A DNA stretch of 19,020 nucleotides from CAYWRO01 sp964460345 (GTDB taxonomy: Bacteria; Planctomycetota; Phycisphaerae; Phycisphaerales; UBA1924), in the NCBI GenBank assembly GCA_964460345.1, contig CAYWRO010000066.1, forward strand, positions 1-19,020, read 5' to 3'. The translations under genes and the position numbers were made by a program. This document shows positions 1 to 6,185 of the stretch, piece by piece (within the stretch, counting starts at the first letter, position 1; the number at the start of each line of letters is the position of its first letter). The notes under the pieces were generated by a model. The model searched no databases. It worked only from the letters and a program-made list of their open reading frames with translations, and was not told the origin of the DNA.

Positions 1-98
1 GGGTGTTTGCCCGTTGGGGCCCGGCCATTTTTGCCCGGTTGGGTGGGCGGGGTCTGGTTTTTTGGGGGGGGGGGGGGGGTTGGGTGGGGGGGGGGGGG
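1..98. other. G-tract low-complexity edge
   Basis: This stretch contains a run of 16 G (64-79), GGG (82-84) and a run of 13 G (86-98) directly abutting the stop codon of the leftward gene. Bases 1-60 carry two similar segments beginning TTTGCCCG and TTTTGCCCGG. No gene is credible here. The run could form a G-quadruplex on the + strand, or it could be an assembly or homopolymer artefact at a contig edge. Confidence 0.5.
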
Positions 99-1862
99 TT
101 AGGTCGCCACCTGCTCGCGCTGCGGCTCCAAGTTCAAAATGGAGCGCTTGGCGCGCAGCGTGCGGCGGATCTCGCTCAGGCGAGCGAGGGCCGGGCGTGG
201 GCGGCCGGCCTCATCCAGCAGCCCCGTGTAGCGGCGCTGGGTCGGCTTGCCGGAGTCGTACAGCTCGTTCCAGCAGATGGAGTGGACGAACGGCTTGCTC
301 GCCGCGACCGCGATCATCTCCGTCATCCAGCGCCGCTGCGTCTGGGCGGACCACTCGCCGCGCCACGAGCCGGGATCCATCTCGCCGCCGAGGCCAAGGG
401 ACTCCGGCTCCGGCGGCTGGGCCGGTGCGCCCAGCGCGGAGATCGCCAGCGGAACTTCCAGCCTCGCATACCGGTCGAGCAGTTCGCTGAAGGCCATGAC
501 GTCGCGCGTTGAAGCGCCCGGCTCCGGCTGGCCCATGTCGATGCGGAGGGCGAACTGGTCGACGCTCAGCCCCGCCTGGCCGATCATCTCGGCATACAGC
601 GTCGGCGGGATGGAGCGCGTGCCGGTGGTGACGAACTCGCCCCACGGCTGGTCGAGTTCGACCTGCACCTTCGCCTGCGGCTGCAGCTTGCGCACGACGG
701 TCAGGCACAGGCGCGTCAGGTCCATGATCTGCTCGAAGGCGAGCGTGAAGTTGCGATTGACGTGCAGGCCGGAGACGACGGTCCACGTGTTGATCGTGCG
801 GCGGTAGCGCGTCACGATCTGCCTTACGTGTTCGTACACCAGCTCGCGCAGCGTCTCGTAGTCGTTTTCCCAGATGTAGAGCCACTCCGGCACGCGCTCG
901 GGGCGGAAGTCGATGACGGGCCCGCCGATGAGCGGCACGCGGGCGGAGCGCACGGCCCATTCGATCCACCGGTCCGTTGCGCTGAAGGCGTACTTGCCTT
1001 CGCTCGGCTCCATGTCGATCCAGCGCATCGGCACCGTGATGAAATCCGCCGCCTCGGCGACGGCCTGCTGCAGGGCGGGGGAGAACTGTTCCGGCGCGAT
1101 CGTCACGCCCACGGCCGGGGGCGTCGCGAGGATGACGCCGGTCGTGCCCATCAGGGCGTTGCGGTGTTCGCGCGCCTCGTGGTCGGTCAGCGCGTTGGCG
1201 GGCGTCGCGATTGCGCGGGCCGCGGCGACGAGTTCACCCGAGAGGCGGCGGGCAAGCTGCCGCTCGGCCTGTTCGAGGGCGAGCTGTTCGCTCGCTTCGA
1301 TCGCCAGGGCCAGGGCGCGCCGCGCGGCGGCGTCGGCGGCTTCGTTGTGTTCCGTGTCGTTGCGGACGTCGGACTGGTTGACAACGGCGTCGGTGAAGGC
1401 GGCCCGCGCCTGCTCGAAGCGCTGCATGACCGGGTGGGTCGCCGGCAGGTCGAAGAGCGCCCAGTCTTCCAGCTTGTTCAGGAAGAGCATCAGCCGGTGG
1501 CGGGCCAGTTCCAGGCTCAACAGGTACGGCCGCTGCCCCGCCGTGCGTTCCGGCAGCAGGCACGTCTGCAGCGTGATCTGTCCTCCCTCGTGGGACAGGC
1601 CGTCTTCGGGGTGCAGTTCGAACTGCACGGCGAGCGCCGCCGATTCGTTGCCGCGCTTCTCCGCCCGGATCACGCTCCCTCCCCCTTGTCCCCGCGAACC
1701 AGCGGCGATGCCGCCTCCCGTCCCGCCGTCTGCGATGCGGATGTCCGCCTGCACGGGCACATCGTCCGGTCCGAGCAGGTGGGCGTGGCGCAGCGCGCCT
1801 GCCGCGGTCCGGGCCGGGCCGGTGTGGGCGTGCTCGATCAGGGCAAACGTCAGGGCGCCGAT
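99..1862 (-). CDS. GH10-fold (endo-1,4-beta-xylanase-like) protein, probably non-catalytic
   Basis: About 587 residues if translated from an ATC codon at 1862-1860; the first conventional start (GTG at 1760) would give 553. The N-terminal ~200 residues form a beta-rich then helical region typical of a planctomycete-specific family (TLQTCLLPER, ELARHRLM, LEDW). From ~residue 250 a GH10-like barrel follows, with EPSEGKYAF (~285-293), VPEWLYIWEND (~324-334) and RYRRTINTWTVVSG (~352-365). In true GH10 xylanases the last motif reads W-D-V-V-N-E with the acid/base Glu; here it reads W-T-V-V-S-G. The nucleophile strand (T-E-L-D) appears as ISALGAP (~474-480). Hydrolase activity is therefore doubtful, and carbohydrate binding is an alternative. 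No signal peptide is visible. The start choice rests on an upstream GGAGGAA and on the open frame between 1862 and 1760 reading like family N-termini (LTF...LLGPDD). The gene follows rplI but is separated from it by a terminator. Confidence 0.82.
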   Translation of the reverse strand: MGALTFALIEHAHTGPARTAAGALRHAHLLGPDDVPVQADIRIADGGTGGGIAAGSRGQGGGSVIRAEKRGNESAALAVQFELHPEDGLSHEGGQITLQTCLLPERTAGQRPYLLSLELARHRLMLFLNKLEDWALFDLPATHPVMQRFEQARAAFTDAVVNQSDVRNDTEHNEAADAAARRALALAIEASEQLALEQAERQLARRLSGELVAAARAIATPANALTDHEAREHRNALMGTTGVILATPPAVGVTIAPEQFSPALQQAVAEAADFITVPMRWIDMEPSEGKYAFSATDRWIEWAVRSARVPLIGGPVIDFRPERVPEWLYIWENDYETLRELVYEHVRQIVTRYRRTINTWTVVSGLHVNRNFTLAFEQIMDLTRLCLTVVRKLQPQAKVQVELDQPWGEFVTTGTRSIPPTLYAEMIGQAGLSVDQFALRIDMGQPEPGASTRDVMAFSELLDRYARLEVPLAISALGAPAQPPEPESLGLGGEMDPGSWRGEWSAQTQRRWMTEMIAVAASKPFVHSICWNELYDSGKPTQRRYTGLLDEAGRPRPALARLSEIRRTLRAKRSILNLEPQREQVAT

Positions 1863-1868
1863 GTCTGG

Positions 1869-1875
1869 TTCCTCC
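1869..1875 (-). promoter_or_regulatory. Shine-Dalgarno that argues for a non-ATG start
   Basis: The minus strand reads GGAGGAA here. The core GGAGG ends 8 bases before the ATC at 1862-1860, the ideal spacing. A CTG at 1853-1851 lies 17 bases from the core, and the first ordinary start (GTG, 1760) lies over 100 bases away. No ATG, GTG or TTG is in frame between 1760 and the upstream TGA near 2024. Confidence 0.5.
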
Positions 1876-1993
1876 GTGAAGGGGCGGGGCTGGCGGGCGA
1901 GAGGAAGAACGGGTGGGGGGGTGGGGGGGAAACCCGATCCTAGCGCCGGACCCGGCCTCTCGGCCCGGCCGCGCCCGCTCGTTGCGGCAACGA

Positions 1994-2022
1994 AAGCGGC
2001 CGCCGGATCCCGGCGGCCGCTT
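1994..2022 (-). terminator. Intrinsic terminator downstream of rplI
   Basis: A perfect 13-bp stem (AAGCGGCCGCCGG at 1994-2006 paired with 2010-2022) encloses a 3-base loop. On the minus strand it is followed by TCGTTG after the CTTT, giving a short T-rich tail. It starts 55 bases past the rplI stop codon, so it probably ends the rplI transcript and gives the downstream GH10-like gene its own expression. Confidence 0.75.
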
Positions 2023-2077
2023 CAGGGTCTTTCAGTCGCCGGGCGCCGGTCGCGGCGCTCGGGGCGAGGTGCGCGGA

Positions 2078-2650
2078 TTACTGCGCTTCGGCCGTTTCTT
2101 CCGCCGCCGGGGCCGCTGCCGGCTCGGCGGGGCGTTCGATCAGGTTGCCTTCCATGTCGAACTCCATCTCTTCGCGCTCGACTTCTTCCATCGGGCGGTC
2201 GGAGACGACCCAGAGCTTGATGGTGGCTTCCAGGTCCGCCTCGAACTTGATGTGCACCTCGTAGGTGTCCAGGCGCTTGATCGTGCCGGGCAGGCGCACA
2301 TCGCGCGGGCGGACGTCGTACCCCTCGGCCTTGAGGGCTTCGGCGATGTCGGCCTGTGTGACGCCGCCGTAGAGGATGCCCTGGTCGTTGCAGGAGCGCT
2401 CGAGGGTCAGTTCGTGCCCTTCGAGCTTCTCGATCATCGTCTTGCGGGCCGCGCGGAGGCGGGCCATCTCTGCCTCGGCCTGCTTTCTCTTCTCGGCGAG
2501 AGACGCGATCATCTCCTCGCTCGGCGTCGTCGCCAGCGAGCGCGGCAACAGGAAGTTGCGGGCGTACCCGAGGCGGACGTTGACCACATCCCCGACGATG
2601 CCGAGGTTGTCGACGTTCTCTGTCAGCAGCAGTTGGACCGTTCTGGCCAT
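2078..2650 (-). CDS. rplI: 50S ribosomal protein L9
   Basis: A 190-residue protein that binds 23S rRNA near the L1 stalk base and helps maintain reading frame. The N-terminal domain carries the L9 signature (GIVGDVVNVRLGYARNFLLP, residues ~17-36), followed by the charged connecting helix (~45-80) and the C-terminal domain (CNDQGILYGGVTQADIAEAL, IKFEADLEATIKLWVV). The usual length is about 150 residues. The extra ~35 residues are an acidic, Ala/Pro/Glu-rich tail that is probably disordered. AAAGGA lies 7 bases before the ATG. In many bacteria rplI sits with rpsF and rpsR (often ssb); here it stands alone, with a divergent repeat-rich region upstream and a strong terminator downstream. Confidence 0.97.
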   Translation of the reverse strand: MARTVQLLLTENVDNLGIVGDVVNVRLGYARNFLLPRSLATTPSEEMIASLAEKRKQAEAEMARLRAARKTMIEKLEGHELTLERSCNDQGILYGGVTQADIAEALKAEGYDVRPRDVRLPGTIKRLDTYEVHIKFEADLEATIKLWVVSDRPMEEVEREEMEFDMEGNLIERPAEPAAAPAAEETAEAQ

Positions 2651-2749
2651 GTCGCTGTCCTTTCAATGAAGAAAGTTGAGGAGCCGGCGCCGAGCGCACA
2701 CGCGCCCGGGCCCGCCCCAGCGGAGCCGGGATGGTATGCACACAAAAGC

Positions 2750-2776
2750 CCGGCAGGCCGCTTGCGGCCGGGCCGG
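2750..2776 (-). terminator. Leftward terminator-like hairpin upstream of rplI
   Basis: Outer stem CCGGC/GCCGG (2750-2754 with 2772-2776) and inner stem GGCCGC/GCGGCC (2756-2761 with 2764-2769) form an 11-bp bulged hairpin. On the minus strand it is followed by GCTTTTGTG. It lies 100 bases before the rplI start. No gene on the minus strand lies upstream of it, so it would either attenuate a long rplI leader or end an untranslated RNA made from the repeat region. Confidence 0.5.
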
Positions 2777-2780
2777 TAGA

Positions 2781-2807
2781 GGTCCGATGGGTCCTATGGG
2801 ACCTATG
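2781..2807. repeat. 9-bp tandem triplicate
   Basis: Three adjacent units read GGTCCGATG, GGTCCTATG and GGACCTATG. The last two form a small dyad (GGTCC-TATG-GGACC). This could be replication slippage or a binding site. Confidence 0.7.
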
Positions 2808-2833
2808 ACAAGCCACCCCGAACGTCCCATAAC

Positions 2834-2864
2834 GGGCCTTTTCAGCTCCGAAAAAGGCCCTTTT
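2834..2864 (+). terminator. Terminator-like stem at the edge of the 21-bp array
   Basis: GGGCCTTTT (2834-2842) pairs perfectly with AAAAGGCCC (2852-2860) around a 9-base loop and is followed by TTTT on the + strand. An alternative stem pairs CCGAAAA (2848-2854) with TTTTCGG (2861-2867), so the two structures are mutually exclusive. No + strand gene ends nearby, so it may simply be a product of the repeat unit's own dyad symmetry. Confidence 0.35.
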
Positions 2865-3087
2865 CGGTCTGCACATGGCCGTGTGCGCGCCGCAAACGGC
2901 CCTTTCGGCCGCGCGCAGCGTGGTTTTCGGGGCTGTGAGGGCCGTTTGCGGTCCCGAAAGAGCCGTTAGCGGTCCGCAAAGGGCCATTTGCGCGCTGCGA
3001 AGGGCGATTTCAGCCGTGCGAAGGGCCGTGCGCGGAGCGCAAAGGGCCGTGCGCGGAGCGCGAGGGGCCGTGTGCCGCGCGGGAGCC
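2836..3087. repeat. Twelve-unit 21-bp tandem palindromic repeat array
   Basis: There are twelve contiguous units of exactly 21 bp, starting at 2836, 2857, 2878, 2899, 2920, 2941, 2962, 2983, 3004, 3025, 3046 and 3067, with no spacers or phase slips. Most begin GCC and end AAAGG or a variant. The consensus is GCCGTTTGCG followed by GTCCGCAAAGG, which contains a dyad (TTTGCG / CGCAAA). The dyad persists with different bases in several units: TTTTC/GAAAA in unit 1 and TGCGC/GCGCA in unit 10. The edge units, 2-5 and 12, are the most degenerate. 21 bp is close to two turns of B-DNA. Confidence 0.88.
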
Positions 3088-3141
3088 GGGGAGGGGGGGG
3101 CGGAACCGGGGCGGCGCATCGTGGTACAGTCTTCATGGAGA

Positions 3142-3217
3142 GGGTGGCATGGGCATGTACTCATGCCCATGCTGAAATCGCCCGCGACATGGGCATGGGT
3201 ACATGCCCATGCCACCC
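3142..3217. repeat. 30-bp-armed inverted repeat, cruciform-capable
   Basis: GGGTGGCATGGGCATGTAC (3142-3160) is the exact reverse complement of 3199-3217. After one T/G pair (wobble in RNA), CATGCCCATG (3162-3171) pairs with CATGGGCATG (3188-3197), giving a 30-position stem and a 16-base loop. Each arm is itself a hairpin, because the 10-mer CATGGGCATG occurs four times in alternating orientation (3148, 3162, 3188, 3202). The structure ends 14 bases before the Shine-Dalgarno of the DUF1501 gene, so it would lie in that mRNA's leader. It resembles a REP- or MITE-like dispersed element. Confidence 0.85.
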
Positions 3218-3244
3218 AGTCGCTCTCTACCGGGAGGCCTCACC

Positions 3245-4573
3245 ATGCACCTGACGCGGCGGTTCTTCCTGAAGTCGACGGGCGCGCTGGCGGCCTACCT
3301 CGGTGTGTCGCCCCTGGTGCTCGCCGCGGGGCGGAGCATGCCCCGCGTGGCCCCCATGCAGGTCGCCAAGGGGAAAACCCTGGTCGTGATCTTCCTCCGC
3401 GGGGGAGCGGACGGGCTGAACCTGGTCGTTCCCTTCGGAGATCCCCACTACAAGGGACTCAGGCCGGGCATCGGGCTGGCCCCCCCCTCCCCCGCAGAAG
3501 GCGCGGCCCTCGACCTCGACGGATTTTTCGGCCTTCACCCCGGTTTAGGGCCCCTGAAGACCCACTTTGACTCTGGGCTGGCCGTCGCCGCCCACGCCGT
3601 CGGGTACAGCCAGAACACGCGGTCGCACTTTGAGGAGCAGGACGTCTGGGAGACGGGCGTCATCGGCAACACCGTGAACTCCGACGGGTGGCTCAACCGC
3701 CATCTGGCGACTTCCACGGGCAATGGGCCGATCCGGGCGGTCTCAATCGGGGAATCGTTGCCGCGGATCATGCAGGGGGACGCCCCCGCGTTCGCACTGC
3801 GGGGGCTGTACGACCTGTCCATGCCGACGCCGGACGGCGTCGACCCGAAGATGGTCGCGGCCGCCCTCGAACACGCGTACAAGGCGCGGCCGACCGAGCA
3901 CGCCTCCGCCGCGCAGGACCTGCTGGCGGACGCCGCGGGGTCAACGCTGGAAGCCGTGGAGCACTTGCGGGCACTCGCGGCCAAGCCGTACGAGAATCAG
4001 TCGATGTACCCGGCCAGCGACCTCGGGCAGAAGCTCCGTCAGGTCGCGCAACTGATCAAGGCGGACCTCGGGCTGGAAGTCGTGGAAGTCGACCTGAACG
4101 GGTGGGACACGCACGCGGGCCAGGGGCAGGGCGCGGGGGGACAGTTCGGCGCGCTGGCGAGCCAACTGGGAGAGGCCGTGGGCGCCTTTGCGCGCGATTT
4201 GGGGGATCGAATGGATGATGTGCTCGTCATGACGCTCACCGACTTCGGGCGGACGGCCGCGGAGAACGGTTCGGGGGGCACCGACCACGGCTGGGCCAAC
4301 TGCATGCTCCTCCTGGGCGGCGCGGTGGCCAGGGCGAACAAGATGGCCGGTGGTGAAGCGGACACAGGCGGGACGCCTGTGCCACAGGGACGCAAGGTTG
4401 TGAGCAAATGGCCGGGTCTGGCCCCCGATCAACTCCATGAAGGGCGCGACCTGCTCCACACCACCGATTTCCGGGACGTCTTAGCGGAAGTCGTGCGCGT
4501 CCACCTCGGCAACGCGAACCTCGAGCGCATCCTGCCGGAACACAAGTTCAAGCCAGTCGGTTTGGTGGCCTGA
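3245..4573 (+). CDS. DUF1501 family protein, Tat-exported
   Basis: A 442-residue protein. The N-terminus has a twin-arginine motif (TRRFFLK, residues 4-10), a hydrophobic stretch (~11-27) and a likely cleavage site near LVLAAG, so it should be exported folded. DUF1501 proteins are abundant in planctomycetes, resemble the alkaline phosphatase/sulfatase superfamily, and have no settled activity. Visible family motifs are FLRGGADGLNLVVP (50-63), HFEEQD (128-133), NGWDTHAG (285-292), DFGRTAAENGSGGTDHGWAN (333-352) and TTDFRDVLAEV (406-416). The start is ATG 3245, with GGGAGG (3232-3237) 7 bases upstream; an earlier in-frame ATG at 3203 lies inside the inverted repeat and would spoil the signal peptide. 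Residues ~364-385 look like an insertion relative to the family and include a palindromic DNA element. DUF1501 genes often pair with DUF1800 genes, but none is adjacent here. Confidence 0.93.
   Translation: MHLTRRFFLKSTGALAAYLGVSPLVLAAGRSMPRVAPMQVAKGKTLVVIFLRGGADGLNLVVPFGDPHYKGLRPGIGLAPPSPAEGAALDLDGFFGLHPGLGPLKTHFDSGLAVAAHAVGYSQNTRSHFEEQDVWETGVIGNTVNSDGWLNRHLATSTGNGPIRAVSIGESLPRIMQGDAPAFALRGLYDLSMPTPDGVDPKMVAAALEHAYKARPTEHASAAQDLLADAAGSTLEAVEHLRALAAKPYENQSMYPASDLGQKLRQVAQLIKADLGLEVVEVDLNGWDTHAGQGQGAGGQFGALASQLGEAVGAFARDLGDRMDDVLVMTLTDFGRTAAENGSGGTDHGWANCMLLLGGAVARANKMAGGEADTGGTPVPQGRKVVSKWPGLAPDQLHEGRDLLHTTDFRDVLAEVVRVHLGNANLERILPEHKFKPVGLVA
4363..4381. repeat. Palindromic element inserted in frame in the DUF1501 gene
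   Basis: CACAGGCG (4363-4370) and CGCCTGTG (4374-4381) form an 8-bp stem with loop GGA, followed by CCACAGGG. It encodes DTGGTPVPQ within a linker that breaks the usual family sequence before KWPGLAPDQL. Read on the minus strand it begins GTGGCACAGGC, sharing the GTGGCA edge with the larger inverted repeat at 3142. Confidence 0.6.
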
Positions 4574-4693
4574 ACCGCGGCCCGTGCGCACAATAACCCT
4601 GCCTACTGTTGCGAAGCAGCACCGGCTGCGCGCGCAGAAGCGCGACGGCGGGGGCGGACGGTCCTCTCAGCTGGACAACGCGGGAGCGGGTTG

Positions 4694-6142
4694 ATGCGCA
4701 TCTTCATGTTGGGCTGGGAGTTCCCGCCCTTCATCGCGGGCGGTCTGGGCACAGCGTGCTACGGGCTGACGCGCGCGCTCGACCGGCTCGGGCATGAAGT
4801 GACCTTCGTCCTCCCCCAGCCGATCGAAGCCGACGAGAGCGCGCACCTGCGGCTGCTGAGCCCGGCCAATGCGGGCGGCGGCGCGGACGCAGGCGCCGGC
4901 GCACGCGCGGGGGGGGCCGGAGCGGCGCCGCGAACCGGCGAAGCGCGCGAGGGGTTCGAGCACACGCGCTTCGTCGGCGTCCCGGCCGTCTTCTCCTCCC
5001 CTTACCCCGCCTTCGACGAGGGCGGCCGGGCGGTGGCCACCACCGCCGGGCCGGGCGCAGCGGCCGCGGCGCCCGCCGCGGGCCGAACGGTGGATGTGAT
5101 GAACCTGTCGTCGGACGATGTCGCCGCCCTCACCGGGCTGCCAAGCCTTGCCCCGCCGCACGCGGCGGGCGCGCCGATGCCGGCCGCCGCCTCGGGCGTG
5201 CGCTCGGCCGGGTACGAGGGGGACATGATCGCCAACACCGAGCAGTACGCGCGGCTGGTGGTCCGGCTCGGGGCGATGGAGCGCTTCGACGTCATCCACG
5301 CGCACGACTGGATGACCTTCCCGGCGGGGCTCGCCCTCGCGAGCATCACGGGCAAGCCGCTGGTGGTGCATGTCCACTCCACCGAGTTCGACCGCTCCGG
5401 CGAGCATGTGAACCAGCGGGTCTACGACATCGAACGCCGCGGCATGATGGGCGCGACGCGCGTCATCGCGGTCTCGATGCTGACCAAGTCGATCTGCGTG
5501 CGGCGGTACGCGATCCCCGCCGACAAGATCGACGTGGTGTACAACGGCATCGAGAGCGAGTCCGCGCAGCCCGCGCCGAACGTGCGGATCGAGAAGCGCG
5601 ACAAGATCGTGCTCTTCCTCGGGCGCATCACCATGCAGAAGGGGCCGGAGTACTTCATGGCCGCCGCCAAGCGCGTCCTGGAGAAGATCAAGAACGTGAA
5701 ATTCGTGGTGGCCGGAAGCGGCGACATGGCCGTGCGCATGATCGAGCTGGCCGCCCAGATGGGGATCGGCCACCGCGTCCTCTTCACGGGCTTCCTCCGC
5801 GGCGAAGCGGTGGACCGGATCTTCCGCATGGCCGACTGCTACGTCATGCCGAGCGTGTCGGAGCCTTTCGGGATCGCGCCGCTGGAAGCGATGCGGAACG
5901 ACACGCCCGTGATCATCTCCAAGCAGTCCGGGGTGAGCGAGGTGCTGACGCACGCCCTGAAGGTGGACTTCTGGGACATTGACGACATGGCCAACAAGAT
6001 CGTGGCCGTGCTCACGTACCCGCCGCTGGGCCAGACGCTCCGCGAGCAGGGCGCCTTCGAGCTGCGCAAGCTCACCTGGGAGGGCGCGGCGGTCAAGTGC
6101 GTCCAGAGCTACGGGCGCGCGATCGCGCAGACGCCGGCGTAA
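4694..6142 (+). CDS. Glycosyltransferase, glycogen-synthase-like (GT4/GT5 clan, GT-B fold)
   Basis: A 482-residue cytosolic sugar transferase. The N-terminal Rossmann half begins MRIFMLGWEFPPFIAGGLGT (1-20), with the GGLG motif that contacts the donor phosphates in starch/glycogen synthases. IHAHDWMTFPAGL (201-213) is also typical. The C-terminal half has LFLGRITMQKGPEYF (307-321), VVAGSGD (338-344) and the retaining E-x7-E motif in SEPFGIAPLE (E390, E398). The substrate could be ADP- or UDP-glucose for glycogen-type polymers or an exopolysaccharide donor; the sequence does not decide. Residues ~58-170 form an Ala/Gly/Pro-rich low-complexity insert. The start is ATG 4694, with GGGAG at 4682-4686; the adjacent TTG at 4691 is an alternative. 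A 120-base gap without clear promoter or terminator precedes it. Confidence 0.9.
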   Translation: MRIFMLGWEFPPFIAGGLGTACYGLTRALDRLGHEVTFVLPQPIEADESAHLRLLSPANAGGGADAGAGARAGGAGAAPRTGEAREGFEHTRFVGVPAVFSSPYPAFDEGGRAVATTAGPGAAAAAPAAGRTVDVMNLSSDDVAALTGLPSLAPPHAAGAPMPAAASGVRSAGYEGDMIANTEQYARLVVRLGAMERFDVIHAHDWMTFPAGLALASITGKPLVVHVHSTEFDRSGEHVNQRVYDIERRGMMGATRVIAVSMLTKSICVRRYAIPADKIDVVYNGIESESAQPAPNVRIEKRDKIVLFLGRITMQKGPEYFMAAAKRVLEKIKNVKFVVAGSGDMAVRMIELAAQMGIGHRVLFTGFLRGEAVDRIFRMADCYVMPSVSEPFGIAPLEAMRNDTPVIISKQSGVSEVLTHALKVDFWDIDDMANKIVAVLTYPPLGQTLREQGAFELRKLTWEGAAVKCVQSYGRAIAQTPA

Positions 6143-6185
6143 GAGGGCCGGTGCGGCAACGTCGACGCGAAACGATGATTCGGGC

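Larger units (their letters stand above)
2651..3244. other. Structured divergent intergenic region (rplI / DUF1501 gene)
   Basis: This is 594 bases with no credible gene. From left to right it holds a leftward terminator-like hairpin (2750-2776), three 9-bp repeats (2781-2807), a terminator-like stem (2834-2864), twelve 21-bp tandem units (2836-3087), a G-rich stretch (3088-3118), a weak extended -10 for the + strand (TGGTACAGT, 3122-3130, no good -35), and a large inverted repeat (3142-3217). Long frames cross it on both strands only because 21 is a multiple of three. They encode degenerate heptads without ribosome-binding sites. Confidence 0.8.

Noticed and set aside
762..2220. Long plus-strand ORFs opposite the GH10-like gene
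   Set aside because: Their translations are Arg/Gly/Ala-rich with no motifs. They are shadows of the opposite-strand gene in high-GC DNA.
2836..3087. CRISPR array
   Set aside because: The 21-bp units are contiguous without spacers, are divergent from each other, and no cas gene is nearby. It is a direct tandem repeat.
2022..3215. 397-codon minus-strand ORF over rplI and the repeat array
   Set aside because: It overlaps rplI in another frame, lacks a ribosome-binding site, and its upstream part is only the translated 21-bp repeat.
2875..3570. 231-codon plus-strand ORF with heptad repeats
   Set aside because: It runs into the well-supported DUF1501 gene in another frame and has no ribosome-binding site.
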